NCBI RefSeq assembly: GCF_002929305.1
Contig: NZ_PJIO01000005.1
Span: forward strand, 229,568 to 293,567
Direction: 5' to 3'
Length of the DNA stretch: 64,000 nt
Source of the DNA: Arthrobacter sp. GMC3
GTDB taxonomy: Bacteria; Actinomycetota; Actinomycetes; Actinomycetales; Micrococcaceae
Shown piece after piece: positions 17,945 through 27,495 of the stretch. Within the stretch, counting starts at the first letter, position 1. Each line of letters starts with the position of its first letter. The translations under genes were made by a program, and so were the position numbers. The notes below the pieces were generated by a model, which saw only the letters and a program-made list of their open reading frames with translations, did not search any database and was not told the origin of the DNA.

Positions 17945-18928
17945 TCAGGCCCGGAGTTCCATCGCCTGCGCCAGCAACTCGAAGCTGCGGATCCACGCCG
18001 TCCGGTCGGTGACCTGGGTTGCCACAATGAGTTCATCGGCGTCGGCCTTTGCCGCGAAATCTTCCAAGTACTCCCGCGCCACCGCGGGCGAGCCCACAGC
18101 CGAGTACCGCATCATGTTCAGCACCTGCTGGCCGGCCGCCGATTCAAGCAACATGTCGGCCTCGGCATCCGTAAAGGTCCGGCCACCGCCCACCATGGCG
18201 GCCACCCGGCGTCGCTTAGCGGTCAGGAACAAGGCGTCGGCCTCCTCCTGGGTGTCGGCCACGATCGCGTTGACCCCCGCAATGACGTACGGCTCTGCGA
18301 GCGCATCGGAGGGCTTGAATTCGCGGCGGTAGATCCGCACTGCGTCCTCCAGCGCTTGGGGCGCAAAATGCGAGGCAAAGGAGTAGGGCAGGCCCAGGGC
18401 GGCGGCCAGCCGAGCGCCGAACAGCGACGAGCCCAGAATGTACAGCGGCACATTGGTGTCCTTGCCCGGGTAGGCGTTCACCCCGGAAATGCGTGTCTGT
18501 CCGGCGAAGTATGCCTGCAGTTCCTGCACGTCAGCGGGGAACGTATCCGCGGCCATGGGGTCACGGCGCAGGGCCCGCATGGTGTTTTGGTCGCTGCCGG
18601 GGGCGCGGCCCAGACCCAGATCGATCCGGCCCGGGTGCAGGGTTTCCAGTGTGCCGAACTGCTCGGCAATTTGCAGCGGCGAATGGTTGGGCAGCATGAT
18701 CCCGCCGGCGCCTAGCCTGATCGTGTTCGTGTGCGCGGCCACGTGGGCGATCAGCACGCTGGTGGCGGAGGAGGCGATCGAGGGCATGTTGTGATGCTCG
18801 GCAAACCAGATGCGCGTATATCCCCACTCCTCGGCTTTTTGTGCCAGCTCCACGGAGGCCTTGAAGCTCGCGGCAATTCCGTCGTCGCCAATGTGTGCCA
18901 GGTCAAGGATGGAAAGGGGAAGCGTCAT
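17945..18928 (-). CDS. LLM-class flavin-dependent oxidoreductase (luciferase-like)
   Basis: 327 residues from the ATG that begins [16 protein letters not shown]; the longer frame upstream overlaps the next gene and is not needed. Typical bacterial-luciferase-like barrel features are [74 protein letters not shown] (F420/FMN-binding end of the barrel) and [14 protein letters not shown]. Proteins of this subgroup use FMN or F420 for mono-oxygenation or reduction of small molecules. AAAGG is found about 10 nt upstream. It is in line with the flavoprotein gene behind it. Confidence 0.85.
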   Translation of the reverse strand: MTLPLSILDLAHIGDDGIAASFKASVELAQKAEEWGYTRIWFAEHHNMPSIASSATSVLIAHVAAHTNTIRLGAGGIMLPNHSPLQIAEQFGTLETLHPGRIDLGLGRAPGSDQNTMRALRRDPMAADTFPADVQELQAYFAGQTRISGVNAYPGKDTNVPLYILGSSLFGARLAAALGLPYSFASHFAPQALEDAVRIYRREFKPSDALAEPYVIAGVNAIVADTQEEADALFLTAKRRRVAAMVGGGRTFTDAEADMLLESAAGQQVLNMMRYSAVGSPAVAREYLEDFAAKADADELIVATQVTDRTAWIRSFELLAQAMELRA

Positions 18929-19013
18929 GGGAAATGCCTTTCGTAAGGGTCTCACTAGCGCCAACTGCCCAGCGGCCCGGGTTATTTCCCAGCGCTGCCC
19001 GGTGCGTAGAGGA

Positions 19014-20096
19014 TCACACGGACGCCGGAACGCTGAGACGTTCAATGGCGGCCAGTGCCGCGGCACGGCCTGCCCTGCTGGCTCCGAGTGTGGATGCTGA
19101 GGCGCCATAGCCAACCAGCAGAAGCCGGGGTTCACGGCGCACCTTGACCCCGTCCATGGCGATCCCGCCGCCTGCTTCGCGCAGCTTCAACGGGGACAGA
19201 TGGTCCATGGCTGCCCGGAAGCCCGTGGCCCACAGGACGGCGTCGGCGTCAAAAGCGCTGCCGTCGGCGAAGGTCGCTCCTGTGGCGGTGAGCCGCTGCA
19301 GTGGGCCCCGGGAGACGAGCGTCCCGGCGGCAATGCCGTTTTGGTACTGCTGAGTTAAGGGCAGTCCGGTCACGCCCACCACGCTGAGCGGGGGCAGACC
19401 GGCGGCCGTGCGTTCGTTGACTTTCCGTTCCACATCACGCCCCCAGTCAGGATCAAAATCAACCGTGGTGAATTCCGGCGGCCGTCGCGTGGACCACGCG
19501 GTTTCCACTCCGGCGTCGGCCAATTGCAGCAGGAACTGCACGGCGGAGGTTCCCCCGCCAACCACCAGAACCCGCTGGCCGGCGAATTCCGTCACGGATT
19601 CAAAGTCATGGGTGTGCAGCTGCCTGCCACCAAAAATTTCCACGCCCGGGTAATGGGGCCAATGGGGCTTGTCCCAGGTTCCCGTGGCATTGATGACAAG
19701 GCGTGCCGCGTAATCGCCACGGTCCGTCTCCACTACTAGGGGCGAGCCTAGGGTGTCGGCGGGAGCGCCGTCGTCGAACTTTCGCACGGCTCGCACCTTC
19801 ACTGGCCGGTGCACGGGCAGCTCAAACGTTGTCTCGTACTTCCCGTAGTACCGGGCCACGACGGCGGAGGCCGGCTCGGCAGGGTCCGCCGGCTCCAGCT
19901 TCATCCCGGGGAGGTCGTGGATGGCGTGCGCGGCGCCAAGGGTCAGAGACGGCCAGCGGTGGAGCCAGGCTCCTCCCGGCCCGGAGTTTGCGTCCAGCAC
20001 CACAAAGTCAGATTCGGGCACCAGCCCGTGCCGCGCCAGGTAGTAGGCCGCCGACAACCCTGCCTGGCCAGCTCCGATGATCACCACGTCAAGCAT
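19014..20096 (-). CDS. FAD/NAD(P)-binding flavoprotein monooxygenase-like protein
   Basis: 360 residues with two dinucleotide folds: [21 protein letters not shown] at the N-terminus (FAD) and [21 protein letters not shown] near residue 175 (NADPH). The linking segments [12 protein letters not shown] and [18 protein letters not shown] are typical of flavin-containing monooxygenase/YpdA-like oxidoreductases. GGAGG precedes the ATG. It sits upstream of an LLM oxidoreductase on the same strand (85-nt gap), so the two may be expressed together. The substrate is unknown. Confidence 0.82.
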   Translation of the reverse strand: MLDVVIIGAGQAGLSAAYYLARHGLVPESDFVVLDANSGPGGAWLHRWPSLTLGAAHAIHDLPGMKLEPADPAEPASAVVARYYGKYETTFELPVHRPVKVRAVRKFDDGAPADTLGSPLVVETDRGDYAARLVINATGTWDKPHWPHYPGVEIFGGRQLHTHDFESVTEFAGQRVLVVGGGTSAVQFLLQLADAGVETAWSTRRPPEFTTVDFDPDWGRDVERKVNERTAAGLPPLSVVGVTGLPLTQQYQNGIAAGTLVSRGPLQRLTATGATFADGSAFDADAVLWATGFRAAMDHLSPLKLREAGGGIAMDGVKVRREPRLLLVGYGASASTLGASRAGRAAALAAIERLSVPASV

Positions 20097-20143
20097 TCAA
20101 AACCTCCGTCGTCCTGTGGATGGAACGTGGAAGCCGCGCGTCA

Positions 20144-20560
20144 CTATTCCGATCGTGAGGCAAACCACGGCCGGATCCGCTGTGACAGAGCAACGTCCGC
20201 GTAGTAGACGGCGATAGCACCCGCGGCGTAGGCCACCAGGTCAAGGGCGGAAAATGTGGTGCCCAGGACCAGACGCGACGGCGGGAAGCTCACGGCCAGC
20301 TGCGCCGGAACACCTGTCAATTGAGCGAACTCGATGACGGCGCTGATGGCAAACGCGCCCAACGCCAAGCGGTGGCGCTGCGCCGTGGGGGCGATGAGCG
20401 CCAGGAGCAGGTACAACAGCACCGTGAACAAGGCGTCGGTGATCAGGCTGGCAACGTCCCCGGGAACCAGGTAGTGCAGAACCAGTCCCAGGATGGCGAC
20501 GTCGGTGGCTGCAATGAACAGCGCGATGCGCCGGGAGCGGTTGGTTTTCACGAAAGACAT
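20144..20560 (-). CDS. DUF2809-family small membrane protein
   Basis: 138 residues with about four hydrophobic segments and the DUF2809 features ALGAFAISAVIEFAQLTG and the late LGTTFSALDLVAYAAGAIAVYYAD segment. The function of the family is unknown. A TAGACT hexamer lies 7 nt before the ATG with no ribosome-binding site, so a leaderless mRNA is likely. Confidence 0.8.
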   Translation of the reverse strand: MSFVKTNRSRRIALFIAATDVAILGLVLHYLVPGDVASLITDALFTVLLYLLLALIAPTAQRHRLALGAFAISAVIEFAQLTGVPAQLAVSFPPSRLVLGTTFSALDLVAYAAGAIAVYYADVALSQRIRPWFASRSE

Positions 20561-20587
20561 GGGCTTGAGTCTACAAAACCCTGCGGG

Positions 20588-21865
20588 CTACGCACGCACC
20601 ACGGGCAGCTCGGCCCATTCGGTGGTGTACTTCGGCGAGGACAGTTCGCGTTTCATCGACCACGACGGCGGCTCCGCCAGTCCGCCGAATCCGAGCCCTA
20701 TCGCCTGTCCCCCGAACTTTGTGCGGACCTCTCCCAGAACGTCTCCCACTCCCGGTTGCCCAGCCGGGGCGGCGAACACGTCAAGCATTTCGGGTCCGGA
20801 CAGGGGTTCGAGCCCGTTGAACATCACCCCTGCCCGCAGGTATGACGCCCCGGGGACGGCACTTTGGCCGATGGCGGCAACGGCGGCGCGGACCAAAACA
20901 ATCGGGTCTTGGGTGGGGGTGGCGAATCTGATGGTGGTGGCCGGGAAGCTGCCCTCGCCAGCGGCGAAACGGCTGGTGCCGGCGGTTATGGTCATGGTTG
21001 AGGCGCGCAGGCCAGCCTCGTTGAGCCGGGCGGCGCCGCGCTGGGCATACACGGCCATGACCTGTTCCATGCCGTCAACGGTGGTGACGGGTGTGGAGAA
21101 GCTGCGTGAGAACATGATCTGCTGCTTGTCCACACGTTCCTCGGTGTGCGGGATGCATTCTGTGCCGTTGAGTTCCATGACCGTGCGCTGCAGGACCACG
21201 GAGAACTTCTTGCGAATCAGGGCAGGGTCTGCGGCCTTGAGGTCGGCAATTGTTTCGATGCCCAGCATTTTCAGACGGGTGGCCGTCCGCCCTCCAACAC
21301 CCCACAGCCCGGACACCGGCACACGCTCCTGGATGGCGTGTACGTGCCCGGCGGGCATCGAATCCAAGGCACAAACGCCAGCCAGTGCCGGGTTTTGCTT
21401 GGCGATCCGGTTGGCGAACTTGGCCAGCGTTTTGGTCTGGGCAACTCCCACGCAGACAGGCACGCCCACGTGCCGCATCACCGCTGCGCGGATATCACGC
21501 CCGGTAGCCTCCAGCTGCGCCGCATCCCCCAAAAGCCCCACAAACGATTCGTCGATGGAATAGACCTCCTGCCAGGTGCCAAACCTGCCCACCACTTCCA
21601 TGACTCGGGCGCTCATGTCCCCGTACAGCTCGTAGTTACTTGACCGCGCCACCAGCCCCCAAGCCTTGGCCTGCGCCTGCAGTTGAAACCATGGCGCGCC
21701 GGTGGTGATCCCCAGCGCCTTGGCTTCGGCGGAGCGGGCCACCACGCAGCCGTCATTGTTGGAAAGCACCACGACGGGGCGGCCTTCCAGCCGCGGGTCA
21801 AAGACCCGCTCGCAGGAGACATAAAAGTTGTTGACATCCACCAGTGCGATGCGGTCGCTTGTCAC
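20588..21865 (-). CDS. umuC: Y-family DNA polymerase, UmuC type
   Basis: 425 residues. It starts at a GTG and opens with [13 protein letters not shown], the first catalytic Asp of Y-family polymerases; the second catalytic acidic pair is in YSIDESF. Then follow the little-finger region and a C-terminal DUF4113-type end ([10 protein letters not shown]...[14 protein letters not shown]) that marks UmuC rather than DinB. UmuC with two UmuD' subunits makes Pol V, which copies past DNA lesions in the SOS response. No umuD is adjacent; a UmuD'-like gene lies about 25 kb away at 46036-46398. No clear LexA box was seen upstream. Confidence 0.88.
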   Translation of the reverse strand: MTSDRIALVDVNNFYVSCERVFDPRLEGRPVVVLSNNDGCVVARSAEAKALGITTGAPWFQLQAQAKAWGLVARSSNYELYGDMSARVMEVVGRFGTWQEVYSIDESFVGLLGDAAQLEATGRDIRAAVMRHVGVPVCVGVAQTKTLAKFANRIAKQNPALAGVCALDSMPAGHVHAIQERVPVSGLWGVGGRTATRLKMLGIETIADLKAADPALIRKKFSVVLQRTVMELNGTECIPHTEERVDKQQIMFSRSFSTPVTTVDGMEQVMAVYAQRGAARLNEAGLRASTMTITAGTSRFAAGEGSFPATTIRFATPTQDPIVLVRAAVAAIGQSAVPGASYLRAGVMFNGLEPLSGPEMLDVFAAPAGQPGVGDVLGEVRTKFGGQAIGLGFGGLAEPPSWSMKRELSSPKYTTEWAELPVVRA

Positions 21866-22311
21866 AAACGCCCCACTGTCCGGGGAGCCGGCGCTAGTCG
21901 TTGCGGCACGCTTTCCTCCCTGCTGGCACGGTGATGGTCTAGGAGGATCAGTTTACGTGCCGGCACTGACAATGCAGCCTACTGGCCACCGTTTTCGGCA
22001 CCCGACTGGGCCCTCCCGGCCAATTTTCATATTGCTCCACCTTTTGCCGTCACGATTCTCAGTGAGCGCACTCTTAACAGGTGTGGGTGTTGTTCACGCC
22101 GGGCTAAATCAGCCATCCCAAACGGCGGGGAACCACATGGCACCCACCGGCTCTACCGTTGCCCCCCAGTAGAGGGTAGAGCCGAATTTCATCTTGCCCC
22201 GCGATCCTCGAGACCAGATCAGTGGGCAAGGTGAAGGAGGCTGGGTCTGCGTTCACTGCCCCCCAGAAGCGCAGGCCCAGTCTCCCCTTTGTATAGGCAC
22301 CCCTCGCCTGC
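21866..22311. other. Intergenic region without a supported gene
   Basis: About 446 bp between umuC and the acetyltransferase. A minus-strand frame (about 22104-22391) reads partly protein-like (RLGLRFWGAVNADPASF) but overlaps the acetyltransferase and has no start signal. It may be a decayed remnant. No convincing promoter or terminator was identified. Confidence 0.4.
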
Positions 22312-22854
22312 CTAGTCGTGCAAGAGGATTTGGTAGAGGTTGTGGTCTTGCCATGCCCCGGCAATTTGCAGGTATCGCGGCGCCATGCCAATCTGCTCGA
22401 AGCCAGCTTTCAGCAGCACCCGTTGCGAGCCAATATTGTGCAGCAAGGTGCCGGCCTCGATGCGGTGCAGGCCGAGGTCGTCACGGGCCGTGGCAACAAT
22501 AGTCTGGACTGCAGCCGATGCCAGGCCTCGTCCGGCATACTGGCTGTCTACCCAGTAGCCCAGCCCGGCATTCTGGAAGGGGCCGCGGACGATTCCGGCC
22601 AAATTGAACCGGCCTACCAGTACGTCTCCCGCAAACAGGCCAAGGGGATACCCTGTTCCGGCCTCATGGGTGGCCAGCCGGCTGGCAATGTCCGCCGCCT
22701 GCCATTCCTCGGTGAAATACTCCCCGGGGCGTACCGGTTCCCATGGAGACAAATATTCGCGGTTGCGCACATAAGCGGCGGCAAGAGCTGCCGCATCGCT
22801 GATGCGCAGAACACGCATGGTCACGTCTTGGCTGAGTTGGCTGGATTCAAACAC
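22312..22854 (-). CDS. GNAT-family N-acetyltransferase (RimJ/RimL-like)
   Basis: 180 residues with the RimJ/RimL pattern: NREYLSPWEPVRP near residue 32, GYPLGLFAGDVLVGRFNLAGIVRG, then the acetyl-CoA-binding strand-helix AGLGYWVDSQYAGRGLASAAVQTIV and HRIEAGTLLHNIGSQRVLLKAGFEQIG. Such enzymes acetylate the alpha-amino group of ribosomal proteins, antibiotics or metabolites. The GTG start has TAGTGT 6 nt upstream and no ribosome-binding site, which again looks leaderless. The target is unknown. Confidence 0.88.
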   Translation of the reverse strand: MFESSQLSQDVTMRVLRISDAAALAAAYVRNREYLSPWEPVRPGEYFTEEWQAADIASRLATHEAGTGYPLGLFAGDVLVGRFNLAGIVRGPFQNAGLGYWVDSQYAGRGLASAAVQTIVATARDDLGLHRIEAGTLLHNIGSQRVLLKAGFEQIGMAPRYLQIAGAWQDHNLYQILLHD

Positions 22855-23179
22855 CTGCCAACACTACTCGCGAGCCTTGTTTACCTTCGCCATTGGGAGT
22901 GATGTCGCGTCACCTATTACTGAACATGCGACGTCGACCGTGGTAGTCCCAACACGGTCTAGACCCGATTTCACAGTGCGGCCATGGCCAGCCATCGGCC
23001 CCTCCCACCCCGGACTTTGATCTGGCCGCGGGAAATATGCCCGGCTCTCAGCGCAATAACGGCCAGAATCCCCAGCCAATACCGGGCTCATTCGCAGCCC
23101 CCGCAGCAGCCGTGTGTCTTAGACTCATCACATTGGGCCCAGCTCCGTGCCGGACTCCGCCAGAGGGAGATGAGTCTGA
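22855..23179. promoter_or_regulatory. Upstream region of the ABC exporter with a long inverted repeat
   Basis: No gene is supported in these 325 bp. TTAGACTCATC (23119-23129) and GATGAGTCTGA (23169-23179) form an inverted repeat with one G-T pair; the second arm ends exactly before the exporter ATG and includes the ribosome-binding region GGGAGATGAG in part. It may fold in the mRNA or serve as an operator. A GGTCTAGACC palindrome also lies at 22956-22965. Confidence 0.4.
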
Positions 23180-23968
23180 ATGGGTGAAGTGATTGCACCG
23201 GCACCGCCGCCCGCATTGGATGTTACTGACTTGCAGGTCGCCTATGGTTCACGAACAGTGGTCGACGGCGTGAGCCTCACGATTAGCCGCGGGGAGATTT
23301 TCGGTCTACTTGGCCCGAATGGGGCAGGGAAAACAACCACGCTCAGCGCCATTGAGGGGCTAGTCAAAGCCAAGTCCGGCACTTTGCTGGTGGACGGGGT
23401 TCATGTCCAGCAACAGCCGCTTGAGGCCAAGGCCCGCCTCGGTGTGCAGCTGCAATCCTCTAGTTTTCAGGCCGAGCTGCCCATCGAACAGATCGCAAAA
23501 CTCTATGGCGGCTTGTACGGGATGAAACTCTCGAATGAGCAGATCCAAGAGGGCATGCGGGACATCGGGCTCGAGCAGGAACGGGGCAAACGGTTCAAGC
23601 AGCTATCCGGCGGGCAGCAACAACGGCTGGCCTTATTCGTCGCCACCATCCACGATCCATTGCTTTTGTTGCTGGATGAGCCCACGGCCGGGTTGGATCC
23701 GCAATCTCGCCGCGGACTATGGCGCCGCATCGAGAGGCTTCGCGGCGATAATCGAAGTATCCTTCTCACCACGCATTCCATGGAGGAAGCTCAGGCCGTG
23801 TGTGACCGGGTGGCAATCATCGACCACGGCACGCTGCTCACCACGGGGACGCCTGCGGAGCTGATCGACAAACATGAACACGACCCCCGCGTAGTTGCAG
23901 AAGCCCACGGCGCGGTCACCTTGGAGGATGTTTTCATCGGCCTGACGGGAAGTGAGATCCGTGACTAG
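23180..23968 (+). CDS. ABC transporter ATP-binding protein (ABC-2 exporter)
   Basis: 262 residues with Walker A GPNGAGKTT (about 45-53), Q-loop LGVQLQSSSF, signature LSGGQQQR (about 145), Walker B LLLLLDEP and the H-loop in TTHSMEEA. It matches the CcmA/DrrA-type ATPases that power ABC-2 exporters of drugs, lipids or peptides. The stop overlaps the permease start by 8 nt, so subunits are translationally coupled. AGGGAGATGAG precedes the ATG. The substrate is unknown. Confidence 0.92.
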   Translation: MGEVIAPAPPPALDVTDLQVAYGSRTVVDGVSLTISRGEIFGLLGPNGAGKTTTLSAIEGLVKAKSGTLLVDGVHVQQQPLEAKARLGVQLQSSSFQAELPIEQIAKLYGGLYGMKLSNEQIQEGMRDIGLEQERGKRFKQLSGGQQQRLALFVATIHDPLLLLLDEPTAGLDPQSRRGLWRRIERLRGDNRSILLTTHSMEEAQAVCDRVAIIDHGTLLTTGTPAELIDKHEHDPRVVAEAHGAVTLEDVFIGLTGSEIRD

Positions 23969-24734
23969 TATCAGCACCGGGAGCGCCCGCCCGTCACCGG
24001 CCCTGGCCATGAGGTCGTTGTTGCGCGCCGATTTCCTTGTACTTCTCAACAGTAAAACATCGGGCCTGCTGAGCTTCTTTCCCCCTGTCGTGATTGTTGT
24101 GGCCACCACCTTTGGCAAGTCACAATCACGCCTTGGTGGCCCCGGCCTGATTATCGGGCTTGCCCTCACCATCGGCTTGATCATCTCTTGCCTGCTGGGT
24201 TACACCTTGGCACTGGCGCATGACCGCGAGATCGGGGTGCTGCAACGGCTCCGGGTCACCCCCGCACCAACGTGGATGATCCTGTCCAGCAGGCTAATAG
24301 TCCAAGTCGTCATCAACCTTGTCGCCTCGATCGTTGTTGTCATCGTCGGCGCAATCCTGCATGGCTTGGCAATAACCGCAGGCCAGTACTTGCTGGTTCT
24401 GGCCATCGCCACCCTGGGCGCCGCCGTGTTCCTCTCCATTGGCCAAGCCCTTGTCGGTCTGGTTCGCTCCACGAACGCCATCAACGCCATCGCCAGGCTC
24501 TTGATGGCTGTCCTCATGATCTTGGGACTTGTCGGGGGAACTGGCCTCCTCGGCGACACGCTGAAAACCATTGCCGACTGGACGCCCGTCGGAGCCCTGA
24601 TGACCCTGTTCTCGGATGTCCTCAACCACGCGGCATGGAGCAGCCAAACAAGCTACGCCCTTCTTGCCTGCACCGGGTACATCATCGTGTTTGCCTACAT
24701 TGGCATCCGCTGGTTCCGTTGGGAGTCCCGGTAA
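23961..24734 (+). CDS. ABC-2 type transporter permease
   Basis: 257 residues from the GTG in the overlap GTGACTAG with the ATPase; GGAAG lies upstream, whereas a GTG 9 nt earlier is too close to it. About six hydrophobic segments and the ABC-2 signature region REIGVLQRLRVTPAPTWMILSSRL are visible. It forms the membrane half of the exporter with the preceding ATPase. A stem-loop (24763-24790) follows. Confidence 0.88.
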   Translation: MTSISTGSARPSPALAMRSLLRADFLVLLNSKTSGLLSFFPPVVIVVATTFGKSQSRLGGPGLIIGLALTIGLIISCLLGYTLALAHDREIGVLQRLRVTPAPTWMILSSRLIVQVVINLVASIVVVIVGAILHGLAITAGQYLLVLAIATLGAAVFLSIGQALVGLVRSTNAINAIARLLMAVLMILGLVGGTGLLGDTLKTIADWTPVGALMTLFSDVLNHAAWSSQTSYALLACTGYIIVFAYIGIRWFRWESR

Positions 24735-24762
24735 GAACCTTGGACCGTGACGCTAGAATCCC

Positions 24763-24790
24763 AGCCGTGCCAGGCTCGTTGCCTACGGCT
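24763..24790. terminator. Possible terminator between convergent genes
   Basis: AGCCGT (24763-24768) pairs with ACGGCT (24785-24790), with inner GGC/GCC pairing. It overlaps the stop codon of the minus-strand membrane gene and lacks a T-run, so it is only a candidate. Confidence 0.35.
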
Positions 24791-25397
24791 ACTTGGCGGC
24801 CTGGATTCGCCGCGGCGCCCAGAGCCAGAGCGGCACATTGAGCCGCGCGATGGCAACAAACGCGGCAGTCCACAAAAGTACGGAGGCCACAATTAGTACC
24901 TCGACCAGTGCTCCACGGCCGGCAAGAATGGCCAGCACCATCCCAACGGTGACACCAACTGCGGCCACACAAAAGCAGGTCGCCGCAACAACCACGGATC
25001 GTTGCACCGGTACCTTAGTCCCGCGGCTGACATCTGGAACGGGTTCCTCCCGAATCAGGCCTCCCACAAATAGTCCCGCCAGCGCCGGAGAATACGCAGA
25101 GCCGGCGCTGGGCTCGATGAATTGCGCGGCCACAGCTAGAACGAGGAAAACTACCACGACGGCGTAGGGAAGCGGCGAAGCACGGCGAACCAAGCGCGTA
25201 CCCCCTTTGCCGCCGCGAAAAAGGGCGATCGCCCTAGCGAGGACAGCCGCCGACACCGCCACCCCGAGAACCACGCCCACGGCAGTCCCGCCGTCGGGCT
25301 TGGGGAAGATCAAAAGCAACGCCACGGTGAACAATGACAACAGTGTCATCAGGGCGGCGCACCCAATCCTCATCTGCATTTCCCGGTCTTCTCTCAT
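24789..25397 (-). CDS. Membrane protein of unknown function, about six TM segments
   Basis: 202 residues from the ATG at 25397; an ATG six codons later is also possible. Hydrophobic segments alternate with short polar loops (for example LLSLFTVALLLIF, GVVLGVAVSAAVLARAIALF, YAVVVVFLVLAVAAQF), and the protein ends LWLWAPRRIQAAK. The same frame continues upstream through the antisense of the EamA gene, but that part is Arg/His/Cys-rich and not real coding. No family is recognised. Confidence 0.6.
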   Translation of the reverse strand: MREDREMQMRIGCAALMTLLSLFTVALLLIFPKPDGGTAVGVVLGVAVSAAVLARAIALFRGGKGGTRLVRRASPLPYAVVVVFLVLAVAAQFIEPSAGSAYSPALAGLFVGGLIREEPVPDVSRGTKVPVQRSVVVAATCFCVAAVGVTVGMVLAILAGRGALVEVLIVASVLLWTAAFVAIARLNVPLWLWAPRRIQAAK

Positions 25398-25486
25398 GCC
25401 CCATGGTGTCCACGAACCGAGAGGCCTGTCAATGACGCAGGGACGCCCGCACCTCGTCAGCCTGTATCGGTCAGAGAAAGGGACGG

Positions 25487-26386
25487 CTAGAGAGAATCCT
25501 GCTGGGCGAGCTTCGCGTCGTTGGCAGGTGCCTTCGCGCGCTTGGCTGCGATCGCGGCAGTGATAGATCCCAACACGAGGAAAATTCCGAGCATCTGTGG
25601 CGCCGTGAAATCTTCGCCGGCCACCGCCCACCCGAGGAGTATGGCGACGACAGGACTGAACAGGCCAAGGAAGGCCGTGGTACTGGCGGGAAGTAGGGCG
25701 ACTCCCCGAAACCACATGACATAGGCAAAGGCAGTGCCGACAATGGAAAGGTATGCGTAGCCACCAAGGTTCGACGGCGTCAGCGCAGCCGGGAGCCCCT
25801 CCACGGCGAGCATGACGATCAGCAGAGTGAGCCCTCCGGTGACGAGTTGCCAGGCGGTGGTTGTCAGTGGAGCTGCGGGTTGTCCCCATTTCTTGGAAAG
25901 CACGATCCCGGTGGCCATGGAGAAGGTTCCACCGACTGCGGCGAGGACGCCGAGCGCATCCAACCGGGCCTGCGCTTGGAGCGTTATCAAGCCCACCCCG
26001 AGCACGCCCGTCATGCCGGCCACCACCACGCGGGGAGTCAGCTTCTCGCCCAGAACCCTGCTGGCCAGCAGTGCGACGACGAGCGGCTGGATGCCGCCGA
26101 CGATCGCGGCAACACCTCCCGGAAGTCGGTAGGCCGCGATGAATAGCAGCGCAAAGAACGCCCCGATGTTCAGAATCCCGAGGACCCAAGACTTCCACCA
26201 CCATTCACCACGTGGCAATTGGCGGCAGATCAGTAGGAGTAGTAGTCCCGCCGGTAGTGCGCGCAGCGTCGCCGCGAGGAGCGGACGGCCAACGGGCAGG
26301 AACATGGTGGTGGTTAGGTAAGTGGTGCCCCAAAGCGCGGGCGCCAGAGCCGTGGTCAAGATCAAGAGAGTTCGATTGCTAAGCAC
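25487..26386 (-). CDS. EamA/DMT-family transporter
   Basis: 299 residues, ten hydrophobic segments in two EamA repeats. Markers are APALWGTTYLTTT at the N-terminus, AAYRLPGGVAAIVGGIQPLVVALL closing repeat 1, and VMWFRGVALLPASTTAFLGLFSPVVAILLGW in repeat 2. The family exports amino acids, metabolites or drugs. The GTG start lies inside the palindrome shared with the divergent MarR gene; TAGAAT is 6 nt before it, so the transcript probably begins at the start codon. MarR binding would block both start points. Confidence 0.85.
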   Translation of the reverse strand: MLSNRTLLILTTALAPALWGTTYLTTTMFLPVGRPLLAATLRALPAGLLLLLICRQLPRGEWWWKSWVLGILNIGAFFALLFIAAYRLPGGVAAIVGGIQPLVVALLASRVLGEKLTPRVVVAGMTGVLGVGLITLQAQARLDALGVLAAVGGTFSMATGIVLSKKWGQPAAPLTTTAWQLVTGGLTLLIVMLAVEGLPAALTPSNLGGYAYLSIVGTAFAYVMWFRGVALLPASTTAFLGLFSPVVAILLGWAVAGEDFTAPQMLGIFLVLGSITAAIAAKRAKAPANDAKLAQQDSL

Positions 26387-26413
26387 TTAGCTATTCTAGC
26401 TAAGTGCTTAGCA
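26377..26413. promoter_or_regulatory. MarR operator: 16-bp inverted repeat over divergent leaderless promoters
   Basis: TGCTAAGCACTTAGCT (26377-26392) and its exact complement (26398-26413) are separated by ATTCT. Each arm itself contains the smaller palindrome GCTAAG-nn-CTTAGC, giving two stacked half-operators. It covers the EamA start codon and -10 box and sits just before the MarR -10 box (TAGACT, 26420-26425). Confidence 0.85.
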
Positions 26414-26431
26414 AAAGCCTAGACTTGGGCC

Positions 26432-26944
26432 ATGGCAGATAAAGTGGACCGCATCCTTGAGCAGTGGCAACTGGAAAAGCCAGGGCTTGACGTCTCACCC
26501 ATGGCCGTCATTGGCCGACTTAGCCGTGCCGCACTCGCCGTCGAATCCCGCCTGGCGAACACCTTTGCCCGGCATGGCCTGGATGCGTCATCATTCGACG
26601 TCCTCGCCACGCTGCTGCGAAGCGGCACCCCCTATCGGATCACCCCGGCGGACCTGGCCCGGGAAGCGATGATCTCCACGAGCGCGGTGTCGCAGCGACT
26701 GAACAAGCTGGAAGCTCGTGGGCTGGTCCGACGCGAGTCAAACCCGAACGACGGCCGCGGCACTCTGGTTGGTCTCACCGAAGCCGGAAAAGAACTCATC
26801 GAAAGGGCGCTGCCGGACCATCTGGCAACCGAACGAACCATCGTGTCCACACTCAATTCCGAGGAGCAGGCAGTCCTTGCCCGGCTGCTCGGCCGGCTCG
26901 AGGACCCAGCAAGTACTTCAGAATCATTGCGTGAACGAGCATGA
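26432..26944 (+). CDS. MarR-family transcriptional regulator
   Basis: 170 residues. The winged helix is ASSFDVLATLLRSGTPYRITPADLAREAMISTSAVSQRLNKLEARGLVRRESNPNDGRGTLVGLTEAG, a textbook MarR DNA-binding domain with the basic wing. It is divergent from an EamA transporter with a near-perfect operator between them, so it likely controls that transporter and itself. TAGACT lies 6 nt before the ATG and there is no ribosome-binding site. The stop overlaps the DUF1990 gene (ATGA). Confidence 0.88.
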   Translation: MADKVDRILEQWQLEKPGLDVSPMAVIGRLSRAALAVESRLANTFARHGLDASSFDVLATLLRSGTPYRITPADLAREAMISTSAVSQRLNKLEARGLVRRESNPNDGRGTLVGLTEAGKELIERALPDHLATERTIVSTLNSEEQAVLARLLGRLEDPASTSESLRERA

Positions 26945-27420
26945 CTACCCCTCATCTTGGCCACTGGCCTCCCACCGACCCCAAGTATCGTCGCTCAGAG
27001 GTAACAACACTTCTTGGAAGCGGCGAAGAGCTTTGGCAGCGCGCGGCCGAAGGCGTTCTTTGCTGGAAGGTAAAAACCTCGAGTGGATTTGCAGTGGACT
27101 CCCTTCCTCCGGTGTCACCCGGTGCCCGCGTCAATGTCACGGCTCACGTGTTCGGTTTGACCGTCGTCGAACCAGTTGAAGTCGTCTCTGTTGTGCAGGA
27201 AACATCAAGAACCGGCTTCTCATACCGGACATTGCCTGGGCATCCCGTTGACGGGGAGGAGGCCTTTATTGTCCACCGTTACGACGACGACGTGCATCTC
27301 ACCATTCGATCGCTCACTCGAGCAGCATCACAACAACCGTGGCGGCTACTTTTCCCAATCCTCCTCATTGCCCAACGCATAGTCCGCAGAAGGTACCTAC
27401 GCTATGGGATCCATCTTTAA
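26941..27420 (+). CDS. DUF1990-family protein
   Basis: 159 residues with the DUF1990 pattern: a start with LGSGEELWQRAAEGVLCWKV, a middle VNVTAHVFGLTV, then GFSYRTLPGHPVDGEEAFIVHRYDDDVHLTIRSLTRAA and a basic C-terminus (RIVRRRYL). The function of the family is unknown. It shares the ATGA overlap with the marR gene and so is part of its operon. Confidence 0.85.
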   Translation: MTTPHLGHWPPTDPKYRRSEVTTLLGSGEELWQRAAEGVLCWKVKTSSGFAVDSLPPVSPGARVNVTAHVFGLTVVEPVEVVSVVQETSRTGFSYRTLPGHPVDGEEAFIVHRYDDDVHLTIRSLTRAASQQPWRLLFPILLIAQRIVRRRYLRYGIHL

Positions 27421-27459
27421 TCGCACTATAGGGTGGGATGACAGCATTGGATCTTGAGC

Positions 27460-27474
27460 CCACCTAACAGGTGG
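27460..27474. terminator. Small hairpin after the DUF1990 gene
   Basis: CCACCT (27460-27465) pairs with AGGTGG (27469-27474) over a 3-nt loop. There is no T-run, so terminator function is uncertain. Confidence 0.3.
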
Positions 27475-27495
27475 TGCCGGAAACTGGGGGCTACC

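Noticed and set aside
21866..22100. A LexA box upstream of umuC
   Set aside because: No GAAC-N4-GTTC-like sequence was seen near the start.
22104..22391. A 95-codon minus-strand frame with some protein-like stretches
   Set aside because: It overlaps the acetyltransferase in another frame and has no start signal. At best it is a remnant.
25398..26204. N-terminal extension of the membrane protein at 24789
   Set aside because: The Arg/His/Cys-rich sequence is the off-frame reading of the EamA gene on the same strand; the real protein starts near 25397.
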